In this document: one piece after another, positions 12,190 to 20,834 of the stretch
Numbering within the stretch: the stretch's first letter is position 1
Layout of the letters: every line of letters begins with the position of its first letter
DNA from: Darksidea phi
Taxonomy: Eukaryota; Ascomycota; Dothideomycetes; Pleosporales; Lentitheciaceae
DNA: 40,148 bases
NCBI GenBank assembly: GCA_030770425.1
Contig: JASJFT010000297.1
Location: 6,440-46,587 of the forward strand
Direction of reading: 5' to 3'
The notes under the pieces: generated by a model
What the model was told of the DNA's origin: nothing
What the model saw: the letters and a program-made list of their open reading frames with translations, nothing else
Database searches by the model: none
Program-made: the position numbers and the translations under genes

Positions 12190-13689
12190 ATGGCTACGGT
12201 TGTGCGACAAAAGCGTTCCACCCTCGAAGTTGCGCAACCCCGTCAACTGCGGGAGAGCATATCAGTTGCCGACCTTCCAACGCGGGAGAAGAAATTGCGC
12301 GGGGAGCTGAAATCGGCCACTCCACGTCGCCGCGGCAAAGCGCGCAACGATGAAGTGTTCGTTGCGGTGATGGGTATGTTTGAAGAATCTTGTCTGTGAG
12401 CAAAGGCTAAGCTCAAACCCCAGGCGTGACGGGTGCGGGGAAAAGTAGCTTTATACGGAAAGCAACGGGTAACGGTAGATGCAAGATTGGGAGAAGCCTC
12501 GAGTCCGGTGAGAAGTCTTCTTCGCCAGTGATTGAAGTGGAGCCTAACCCACGCAGAAACCCAAGACGTAGACGAATACAGGTGCCAGCACAACGGGCGC
12601 ACCTACGTGCTCATCGATACTCCTGGTTTCGATGATAGCTATCGAACCAACGACTCTGTGGTTGAATCCATTCTTGGTTGGCTGGAGACGTCGTATCGCG
12701 CGGGTACCAGGCTCAGCGGGATCATCTACCTGCACCGCATCAGCGATGTGCGAATGCAAGGGAGCGCCTTTGATAACCTACGCATGTTCCGCAAGCTCTG
12801 CGGAAACGATGCTCTTAAGAACGTGCTGCTGGTGACAACCTTCTGGGACACCGTGACCTCCTCGGAAGGCGCTCGCCGTGAGCAGGAGTTGGCATCGAAT
12901 GACGAGTTCTGGGGTCGCATGGTGAAGAAGCACGGGAGCAAGATGAAGCGATGGACGCGAAACGACGACTCGGCCACCACCATGGCCATCCTCGGCACTG
13001 TAGGGCCTGATTCAAAGGTCGCACTCAAAGCGCAGATCGAGATTGTGGAGGAAGGGAAGAAAATCAACGAAACCGACGCTGCGCGCACAGCCGCCGCAGA
13101 CATGAAAGCGAAGGTAAACGCACGACTCAAACGTGAACACGAGGAGATGACCAAGCGCTTAGAGAAAGAGCAGAGGGATGCGCAGCGGAAGGTGCAGCGG
13201 GAGAGGGCACGTCTGAAGCAAGAAGCAGAGGAACGGAGACTGCGTGAACGGGAGGCGCGTCAACAAGCCGAGGAAGAAGCGCACCAGGAATGGATGCGCC
13301 AACAAAAGCAGATTCAGGAAGACCTGAGACGAGAAAGTGAACGGCAGAAGCAAGAGCAGAAGAGAGTACAGCGGGCGATCGAAGCGGAAATGAGAAAGGC
13401 AGAACAGGCGAGGTATTATGCCAACTACCAATGCCGCCAATATAGCGCGGCGCGCTCGCGGCGCTGTGACCGGTGTTACGTGAACTTGCATCGACATCGG
13501 GATTATTATTACCGTAGGTCTGCTGTCTCTTCTCGCGGATGCTCCCGCTGATTGTAAGCAGACTGCTGCCATTGCCGTAAGGACAATTACTACCAGTGCA
13601 GCTCTTGTGGACATCGCTGTCCGACGCAGGGTCATCCGCCAATGAGCAGACATGTAACGGTCAAGAGTGATAATTGCGTGGTAATGTAG
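12190..13689 (+). CDS. GTPase B: P-loop GTPase with coiled coil, Cys/His-rich tail and CaaX box
   Basis: Exons 12190-12373, 12424-12507, 12557-13513 and 13562-13689 join to 450 residues. The first intron splits the P-loop glycine; the loop is GVTGAGKSS (Lys68), G3 is DTPGFDD (110-116), then GIIYLHRISDVR and TTFW. Residues about 290-395 are a Glu/Arg/Gln-rich coiled coil. The unspliced frame stops at 13551, but intron 13514-13561 (donor GTAGGT, branch-like CTGAT, acceptor CAG) removes both in-frame stops and continues into CxxC pairs (CDRC, CCHC, CSSC, GHRC) that look zinc-binding. The protein then ends CVVM, a CaaX box. An in-frame upstream ATG at 12139 exists; I chose 12190 because it gives the shorter leader. 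It faces GTPase C convergently, 160 bp apart. Function unknown. Confidence 0.82.
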
Positions 13690-13849
13690 AGCGGCCAGAG
13701 GATTTGTATCCCGCGTGGACCGTTTCTTAGATCATAATGACCTTGTATCCCCTTGTGTCGTTGTAGTATAGAAGCACTGTCACGATGCAAACGAATAATT
13801 GCCAGCTATATGGAATGGGACGAATAGGTTTTATTTCGAATCCTATATC

Positions 13850-15181
13850 CTACAGCCGTCGCACTTCAACTACCACGTTAGGATGTGGGACGACCCAGCC
13901 CGCCAGCAGCTCGAAGAAGTTGACTTCACTCTGCGCCCTCTTCTTCTGCAGCTTTCTCCGCTCAGCCCGTTCCAGCGTCTCCCTCCTTCTAAACCCTTCG
14001 TACGCGATCGCGTCTTCCTTTTCTTTAAAGTTCACTCGCTCGAGATCTCTGTCATCCAGCACCTCCTCCCGGCGCTGCTTCGTCCTCCTAATTTGCCTTC
14101 GCAGATCCTCATTTTCATCCATTGCGGCCGTTTCGCGAGCCTCCCGCAGGCGAGCTCCAAAACTCGGGTCTTTTTGTGAGCCGAGCTGCTCGATGCTGAC
14201 GTTGAGTTGCTGCCGTAGCTCGGCGAGTTGTTGCAGCTGCTGCCTATGCCGTTGCCCGTCTTCGTTGAGCAGGGCGATTGTACTCCTGTCGTCGGATTGC
14301 TCAGCCTCCTCTAATTGCTGCTCGATTTCCTTCAGCTCAGCGTCGTGGTTCGCTTGTTGTTTGACAAGATCACGCTGGAGGATCCTTCCCACCGTAGTGT
14401 CTTCTAACGGAAGCCCTTCATCTCCCATCTCCCGCTGGATGTTGAGCACCACTGGTCGATTGCGGTCTACGATTCTTCGGAGAATATCTTGCGCGGAATC
14501 CTCTGTACCATCGTGTCTTCGTACTTGCGCTCCTCTTCGCACCATGCTTGTCAGGAAGGTCTTCTGAAGCTCTCTCATGCGCTCTTCCCCAACTGCTTCG
14601 CCGTTCGGGCCAAGTTTACTCCACATGGTAGTCAGAAAGGTTATATTCTCTGATGCATCTAAGCCGCAAATACCCTCGAACATCCTCAATGATTTCAGAG
14701 ATGATCCTGACATGCGCGTGTCGGTAATCCGATGGATGTATATTATGCCGACCAGTTGGACCGGACTGAAGTAGAGGGTGTTCAAATACAAGGCGATCTC
14801 GCTGAGAATCTCCACATCAGTTCTCTCCGTGTCGTCGAAGCCCGGAGTGTCCAATAAGAGCACTGAAGTGCCATCTATAGATGCGGTGTAGCCTTGCACA
14901 GTGGAGGTACCTAGCCATCCTATCAGGGAACTAAACGGTGAATGGTCTGTGGGAAGGGCTTACAGGATGTCAAATCGTGCCCAACGCGGACGGACTCATT
15001 TGCCAGCAGGGAGATGAATGTACTCTTCCCAGAGCCCGTGAGGCCCATGATGAGCACGGCGCTCTGCGGGGTGGGCGGTCTACTGGCGATGTTAGACCCT
15101 GCGCTGGCCTGACTGGGATTTCAAATACCGCTCATGTCGCTCTGTTTGATCCATTCTCGGCGGCGATGAGGAGACACTCAT
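13850..15181 (-). CDS. GTPase C: P-loop GTPase with coiled coil, no CaaX box
   Basis: Minus-strand exons 15181-15129, 15082-14964 and 14910-13850 join to 410 residues. Intron 1 (15083-15128) carries a CTAAC branch; intron 2 (14911-14963) splits the same Cys codon as in A and D. P-loop GLTGSGKST (Lys37), G3 DTPGFDD (78-84), then GIIYIHRITDTR and TTMW. The C-terminal half (about 215-385) is dense in Glu, Arg and Gln and should be coiled coil. Unlike A, B and D it ends in VEVRRL, and I found no CaaX-coding sequence in any frame shortly downstream. It may have lost membrane targeting or work as a soluble partner. The first intron model rests on one alternative: without it the frame stops before the P-loop. 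Confidence 0.85.
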
Positions 15182-15767
15182 GGAGCGGGCACTAGGCAAA
15201 GTGGGATACCGGACATCATCTTGCGTAGAGTGTCGACGGGCGGACCTAGCGAGACAGCACAGTCAACACGCCATTTCTGGACCACGCCACCATTCACGGA
15301 TTTTTCAGCTTGCAACATACATCGTTTCATCAAAGGCCGGCCCCCGCAAAAGGACTGAATGCGCTTAACTTCTGTGTTGAAGGGAACCGTAGATGAGCGA
15401 GAATGACGCTATGACGGGCCTTGCTTCTTGGTGCGTGGCAACGTGCCGGGTTGACGCGTCAACCGCGGGCTCAGCCTTCTGCGAGGGCGCATGCGGGGCT
15501 GAGCAAGCATCGGAACATCCCACGTCGCCAAGCGAAGCCTATCAATACGGTGGCACTCGACTGTACCCGAAGCGGGGCCGGGGCATCAAAGGCTGAGTTT
15601 CGACTTGAGTCCTTCGGTTGCCTTCTTTTGGGCCGCATCACATGCGGACATGACCGTGTTGGCGGCGCTGTTCCTCATGTCTTTTGATTGAATGTCGTTG
15701 CCACCCTGCGCCGAACATTCACGTCAACGGGGTAATTTTGAAGAGGACTGCGACTTTCAATCTAGGC
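15182..15767. promoter_or_regulatory. Divergent intergenic region between GTPases C and D
   Basis: These 586 bp separate the C and D start codons. They hold a perfect 14-bp palindrome, GTTGACGCGTCAAC, at 15450-15463, near the middle, with an ACGCGT core like the yeast MluI cell-cycle box. No gene is supported; open frames are GC-driven. Confidence 0.45.
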
Positions 15768-17064
15768 ATGACGACGCTAAGGTATCTCTTCCCTTCAAGC
15801 CTCATTGTTCGCAATATTAAATCTCGCAGTCCAGACGATATCTTCATCGCGGTCATGGGGATGACGGGAGCTGGCAAAACGAGGTTTGTGGCCAATTGTA
15901 CGGGCGAATCCGACATTGATCACGCAGGCCTCGAGTCTTGTACGATTCCCCGCACCACCCACATGCGCATTGACACTTGGCTGACACGGAAAAGGCACCA
16001 TGGGACTGACCATGCACACATTGACCCTTCCCAACATCGAGAACCGCATCTGTCTTATTGATACTCCTGGATTCGACGACACGCGGAGAAGCGACACCGA
16101 TATCCTCGAAGAAATCTCCTTTTGGCTCGTCAGATCCTACGAGATGGGCATCCGCCTCAGCGCAATAGTCTACCTCCATCGCATAACGGATTTGAGGATG
16201 ACTGGTAGCGCGGTGAGGGGCTTGCGGATCTTCAAGGAGATGTGCGGCGCCGAAAACTTCCACGGCGTGGCAATGGCCACAACATTCTGGGACAAGGTGG
16301 ATGATTTCGATACGGCACGGGAGCGCGAGCTGGGACTACGCAAAAACCCGCTTTTCTGGAAAGATCTGGTGGAAGGGAAATGCACTAGCAGAGCGCTGAC
16401 TGCGGGCAAGACATCAGCTCTCGAGCTCGTCACCGCCATCGCGCAATCCAACAAGAGGCTTGCGCTGAAAATGCAAAGACAGCTCGTCGACGAAAGACTC
16501 CGTATTCACCAAACCGACGCCGGGAAGGTGCTGCAACAGTTCTGGTTTAAGGATAAGGGCGAACTCTACACAAAGCTCGAGCAGACACGGCATGATCTTA
16601 CTGCGGCTCTGACGGCCAATGAAACACGGCGACAGAGAGACCTCCAACAACACTACAATGATCTATCAATGACCATTGTTCGAAGAAACTCGGCGGTCCA
16701 AGCACTTGAGCGGCCAACGCAGGAGATCGTCCAATACTGGGGCGAGAAAGCAGACCAAGACCTGGCGATGATCCGAAAGTTGGCCGAGGAGACCAAAGAC
16801 CAGCTCCAGGAAGCCATGGCTATCCTCAAGCGGGCGCAGGATGAGGGAAGAGATATCGAGAAACAGCAACAACGAGTCGACAATCTATACAAACAGAAAA
16901 AGGTTGCGGATAGGAAAAAGGATATGCAGATCGCGGAATATAACGTCAAGCTGTCCAAAGCTAACCTTGGCACCGCTCTCTTCAGCGCAGTAGGAACAGC
17001 GGTTAGTGCCGGAGTGGCTGTCGCGCCTTTTCTCCCTATCTTGGCGGCGTGTTGTGTAATGTAG
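15768..17064 (+). CDS. GTPase D: P-loop GTPase with helical region, hydrophobic tail and CaaX box
   Basis: Exons 15768-15781, 15830-15939 and 15995-17064 join to 397 residues. Intron 1 (48 nt) is a multiple of three and open, so it could be retained; I prefer splicing because the short phase-2 first exon and 110-nt second exon match GTPase A exactly. P-loop GMTGAGKTR (Lys21), G3 DTPGFDD (64-70, the same residue numbers as A), then AIVYLHRITDLR and TTFW. The middle is helical and charged. Residues about 365-393 are hydrophobic and small (AGVAVAPFLPILAA type), followed by CCVM, a CaaX box with an extra adjacent Cys that might also be acylated. This suggests firm membrane attachment. It lies next to the minisatellite at 17.3 kb. 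Confidence 0.85.
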
Positions 17065-17295
17065 TCTAGATTCTGGTAAAAGAATACCCTAGTCGAGGGG
17101 ATAATATAACTAATAATAGAGCTTACTATAAGACTTGGTTAGTATAGCGTTATCGTATTATAATAACTATAGTAGTTTTATCATTTATACTAATTAACCT
17201 AGAAGTAGCTAAGAAATCGTAAGCTAGTATATATAGTTTTTAGTTATATTAGATTCCTAGCTACCTACTAAAATACGCCGCTAATAGAAAAGATA
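17065..17295. other. AT-rich spacer, moderately RIP-like
   Basis: This is a short gene-free stretch after GTPase D, with reduced but not absent CA/TG. It leads into the minisatellite element. Confidence 0.5.
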
Positions 17296-17655
17296 AAATC
17301 ACCTCATCTTTCGTAAACGAGAATTGGAAAGCGGAGCGAGTTATAAGTAGGCCTAATACTAAGTCTAATAGTAAGCCTAATACTGAGCCTGTTGTATAGG
17401 CCGGCTGCTAAGCTCTATGTAGGCCAGCTACTGAGCTCGATATTAGCTAGCTACTGAGCCTGATATCGAGCCTAATACTGAGCCTGATACTAAGCCTGAT
17501 GCTGAGCCTGATGCTGAGCCTGATGCTGAGCTTGATGCTGAGCCTGATACTGAGCCCGATACTGAGCTTGATACTGAGCTTGATACTGAGCCTGATACTG
17601 AGCTCTATATCAGCCAGTTGCTGAGCCTGATGTTGAGCCTGATGCTGAAGGCCTA
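17296..17655. repeat. Minisatellite (12-bp GAGCCTGATACT units) with unique flank
   Basis: The unique flank at 17296-17350 (with GAAAGCGGAGCGAGTTATAA) is followed by about 300 bp of 12-bp units such as GAGCCTGATACT and GAGCCTGATGCT, interrupted by TAGGCCAGCTACTGAGCTC-like variants. The same flank plus array, heavily C-to-T/G-to-A mutated, is present at 9762-10005 in the same orientation, and the array alone in reverse at 19425-19680. This is the least mutated copy of the family in the window. Confidence 0.85.
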
Positions 17656-17844
17656 AATCGTTATATTATATCGGGTAGGCTATATTTAAATAGATTCGTA
17701 TCTTAAATAGATTCGTACAGATTCTATTTTTCCTAATATCTATAATCCTATCCGCGCCATTCTTATTACCTATTCTATACCGGCTTCCTTCTATATACGA
17801 TATCATATACCCCCTACTTACTCCTCCATCCCCCCCTTATCCCC

Positions 17845-18359
17845 CTAGCACTCGTAGTCGCACCACCAATCAAACTGCCACCTCCACCCATTGCTAGGCG
17901 CTGCTTCCTTGCGAATAAACTTGCATTGATCCGACTTCCACTGCCTAGAATTATATTCCAGAGTCAAGTCATCCTTCTGACCCTCGGCACCATCTTTCTT
18001 CCGAGATGGGTACCCTGAGATCCACAAGTCTAGGCCCTTTCCGCTAGGCACTTTAACAAACGCATTCGCAGGATTCGTCCCGTCCCAGTGTCCTACCAGA
18101 CCCGAGCTACCCGTCGTAACATCCACGTCCCATTTCCAGGTAGCGTGTTGCGGAAGCGCCGCGGCGTTGGATGCTATACGTCGTAAGTTGTGTGAATCAA
18201 GACCCAAAAATGCTATGAGCCCTTCTCACCTTCAATATAGATATGCGCATAGCATTTAGCGCTATCTCGCTTCTCTGCGTTGGTACGTTCTGTCGTAGCT
18301 GGCGCAGAGAAAGCGACACCGCCCAAGAGTCCGCCGAAGAGAATAGTCTTGGTATACAT
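17845..18359 (-). CDS. Small secreted protein (effector-like)
   Basis: Minus-strand exons 18359-18230 and 18173-17845 join through intron 18174-18229 to 152 residues. The start gives a typical signal peptide (hydrophobic stretch 5-18, likely cut near SAPA), then a possible Kex2 site KR at 30-31. The mature part is Trp/Gly/Lys-rich with four Cys (36, 127, 149, 152), the last two near the very C-terminus. No domain is recognised. Size, secretion signal, possible pro-region and position in a repeat-bracketed island are the usual marks of fungal effectors or extracellular antagonists, but the role is inferred. A TATAAAAG box lies about 165 bp upstream. The longer in-frame upstream start at 18416 is rejected because it would bury the signal peptide. 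Confidence 0.8.
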
Positions 18360-18522
18360 TTTCAGAGGATAGGAACTGGAAAGAGAAATGGGTTGTAGAG
18401 AACGTAAGATTATCAATTGAATAGTAGAGGGAGAGAAGGAAGATAGGAAAGAGGCAGTTAGCAGATTTCGAATGGTAGTAGATGATGATAGAAGAAGACT
18501 TAGTAGGAGAGACGAACGAGTC

Positions 18523-18531
18523 CCTTTTATA
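18523..18531 (-). promoter_or_regulatory. TATA box of the small secreted protein gene
   Basis: On the minus strand the sequence reads TATAAAAGG, about 165 bp upstream of the ATG at 18359, in a purine-rich promoter. Position and match to TATAAAA are good; function is inferred. Confidence 0.5.
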
Positions 18532-18599
18532 GATCTCTATCGTTAGCGTAGCGAATAAATCTCATTCTATAGCGTTCCCTGTCCTCTACATTCCGCCGC

Positions 18600-19160
18600 T
18601 CAGCCACAATAATATGCATCCTTCTTGGCGTCAGCAATAACGCCTTCTTCACCATCTCTAGCCAGAGGTTCCACTCGCGTCCGCTCCGCCCACTTGGGGC
18701 TTATGTCATCGGATATAAGGCACAAGCCTCCCCAGCCAAGGACGGTGGCAGCGCGATACCACCGAGCTGCTCAATTCAGACGTAGCTTGAACACGCGGCG
18801 GATTGCATCTGTCGGCTTGCAGCCGTCGGCGGTGACGGTTTGTAGAAGCGCGGCGATGGCGTGTTACGTTGGTTGCCTCGGACGGTCGTTCCCTCCAGGC
18901 TAGCTACCTAATCAGCGTGGGTGTGGCCCAAGAAGGCCATTGCCCAGCGGTACTCGATGCAGACGGCAGCCAGGCGGTGTTCGTAGTGCTCGACCAGCTG
19001 GTAGGCGGAGCGGAACGCGCTGTCCGCAGCAGCAGCAGAACGGGTAGGCTTCCCAGCATGGTGATGGCGATCGCGTAAGGGCTGGCGGCCGTGGTCATCA
19101 GGCCCTCCCCATTGCCAGCATCCTGCTTGAGGATCCAGGAAAGGTCGCTCTCGTCCTAAT
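18600..19160 (-). pseudogene. Decayed coding sequence, unrecognised
   Basis: On the minus strand, codon-like sequence runs from 19155 (DESDLSWILKQDAGNGEGL) into a second frame near 19020 (SAYQLVEHYEHRLAAVCIEY), has a TAG near 18901, shifts again near 18865 (AIAALLQTVTADGCKPTDAI) and, after a TGA near 18773, continues with RAATVLGWGGLCLISDDISP. Residue composition is that of a genuine globular protein, broken by at least two frameshifts and two stops. I do not recognise the family. It lies between the secreted protein gene and the right minisatellite. Confidence 0.5.
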
Positions 19161-19255
19161 GTAAGCTGACCCTTTAAAAACTATTTTTAACTTTAGTAAC
19201 TTTATTAGGACATACGTTGTAGGCTTCGAATTTTAGAGCAATCAAGTTCTCTCCT

Positions 19256-19400
19256 ACTATGTATACTATGGTACCGTGCCCTTATCCTTGATGAGTGCGC
19301 CCGATCCTTGATGAGGGCGTCCTTATCCTTGATGAGTACACCCCGATCCTTGATAAGGCAAACCCCTATCCTTAATAAGGGCGTCCTTATCTTTAGCCTT
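19256..19400. repeat. CCTTGATGAGGGCG-type repeat cluster
   Basis: Units like CCTTATCCTTGATGAGGGCG recur five or six times, preceded by ACTATGGTACCGTGCCC. A related copy lies in inverted orientation at about 39276-39345. The block GCAAACC[CT]CTATCCTT is shared. This is a dispersed repeat family of unknown nature. Confidence 0.7.
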
Positions 19401-19424
19401 ATTAAGAATCGGGGTATAGTATTA

Positions 19425-19680
19425 GGCTTAGTATTAGGCTTAGTATTAGGCTTAGTATTAGGCTTAGTATTAGGCTTAGTATTAGGCTTAGTAACTAGCT
19501 GATATCGAGCTTAGCAGCTGGTCTATATCGAGCTCAGCGGCTGGCCTATATCAAGCTTAGTATCAGGCTTAGCATTAGGCTCAGCATCAGGCTCAGCATC
19601 AGGCTCAACATCAGGCTCAGCATCAGGCTCAGCATCAGGCTTAGCATTAGGCTTAGCATCAGGCTCAGCATTAGGCTTAT
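19425..19680. repeat. Minisatellite, inverted relative to the 17.3-kb copy
   Basis: Units are AGTATTAGGCTT and AGCATCAGGCTC, 12 bp, the reverse complement of the array at 17350-17655, including the variant units with AGCTGGTCTATATCGAGCTC. The left part is AT-shifted and the right part less so. Together with 17350-17655 it brackets the secreted protein gene. Confidence 0.85.
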
Positions 19681-20050
19681 TTATATTAAATAAAGGGTTT
19701 CTTAGACTATATAGCCTTTACTTAGTCTATTAAGTCTTAATTTAAAATTTACTTATTCTTAACTTAGGTTAAAGCGATAGCTACTCTAGTTAGTAGTTAT
19801 AGTTAAAACTAGCTATATAGAGAAGTTTAACTATCTCTATAAATATATTTAGTAGAAATTATTATAATATATATACTAAAAAGTTAAGTACTCTAATTCT
19901 TATATAAGCTAAGTTAATAAGCTACTTATATATAAAGAGTCTAGAATATAAGCTATCCATTTAACTACGCTAGATTAACTATTTCCCGATTTCCGTATAG
20001 TTACCATATAAATCCTTGCTTTTAGGGAAAGTCCTTATTAAATAGAGTCC
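19681..20050. repeat. AT-rich RIP-like stretch
   Basis: The stretch is TA-rich with few CA/TG steps and no open frame. It directly replaces the 3' half of the methyltransferase-like gene that ends at about 20051. Confidence 0.7.
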
Positions 20051-20594
20051 CTAGGTATCTAGAATCTGTGACAGCCGCGACACCATGCCTTCAGCCTTGG
20101 CCATTTCAGCCGCTTTCCGTACTTGGTAACCATTGTTGTTCAGGCCGACAACTTGGCAGCCCGCAAAGGCGGCGAGCTCTTTGGCAGGACCTCCGATACT
20201 ATAGCCGATATCAAGTACACCTATCCCGGAGCGAAAACTCATCGTGTAAGCGAGGTAGTGCTCGTACCTTGCAGTCGCCTTCTCTTTGTTTTCAGGACCT
20301 CGCGGATATCAACACATGTGGAAAGATTGACCCCAAGACTCAAGGTAGAGATCTGTTGCGGCGTCGTAGTAGCTGTCGTGCCCCGATTAGTTGCGCGCTT
20401 TGAGGTGCATCAAGCACTCACTCGTTGACCAGTTGGTCGTATTTCTGCTTTCGAGTGTTCTGAGCGTCCTCGTTATCAGGCAAAGCCTCCCCCTCCTGCT
20501 CCCAGTGTCGCCAGTAGCCTTCCGGCATCTTCTTGGTCCTGTTGACAGCCGGGGTCGAGGATGCGGCTGACTGTGTGGTTTGCGCCGCCGCCAT
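20051..20594 (-). pseudogene. Sterol C24-methyltransferase-like (Erg6/SMT family), 3'-truncated
   Basis: Minus-strand exon 1 (20594-20422, 57 codons plus two bases) and exon 2 (20372-20051) join via intron 20373-20421, which has a CTAAT branch. The product begins MAAAQTTQSA and includes the family signatures YWRHWEQ, YYDAATDLYLESWGQSFH, ARYEHYLAY, motif I VLDIGYSIGGP (normally DxGCGxGG) and VVGLNNNGYQ. An in-frame TGA at 20309-20311 lies where homologues have Arg (CGA to TGA, a RIP-type C-to-T change). Homology stops near 20060, where AT-rich sequence begins; the family is about 370 residues, so more than half is missing. SAM-dependent sterol methylation is the family role; this copy cannot make a full enzyme. 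Some fungi carry SMT paralogues in secondary metabolism. Confidence 0.85.
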
Positions 20595-20642
20595 CGTTGA
20601 AGCGAAGCAGGTGCAATGGCAGCAAAAGGAAAGAATGAAGAG

Positions 20643-20725
20643 GAAAGAGCGAGGACGAAAGAGCGAGGACGAAAGAGCGAGGACGAAAGAGCGAGGACGA
20701 AAGAGCGAGGACGAAAGAGCGAAGG
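20643..20725. repeat. 14-bp minisatellite, five to six copies
   Basis: GAGCGAGGACGAAA repeats head to tail between about 20643 and 20725, just upstream of the methyltransferase-like start. In + frames it gives Arg/Glu/Lys runs, but no gene is supported. Confidence 0.8.
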
Positions 20726-20834
20726 AGGCACACAGACTGCTAGAGCAACCGATCAGGCTGGACTGTATGCAATGCAGCGGGACTTAGGATCGTGTGTTAT
20801 TTACGGTGACGGCGAGGCGCAAGCGGGGCGAAAG

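Noticed and set aside
11590..12353. Overlapping open frames on both strands in the A/B intergenic region
   Set aside because: High GC makes long frames by chance; no domain, no consistent splice, and the region is needed as a divergent promoter. The frame at 11922-12353 partly overlaps the true exon 1 of GTPase B in another phase.
13690..13849. Search for a CaaX tail for GTPase C by frameshift or extra exon
   Set aside because: No C-aliphatic-aliphatic-M plus stop is encoded in any minus-strand frame just downstream of 13850; the nearest Cys text (CDGCRI) is not a CaaX box.
15684..16061. Unspliced long first exon for GTPase D starting at 15684
   Set aside because: Open but ignores two good introns; the spliced model reproduces the exon sizes and phases of GTPase A and joins P-loop to G3.
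17350..17655. CRISPR-like array
   Set aside because: Units are 12 bp without unique spacers, in a eukaryotic context; it is a minisatellite.
19308..19502. Open frame reading Leu-Gly-Leu-Val repeats
   Set aside because: It is translation of the 12-bp minisatellite, with no start context or domain.
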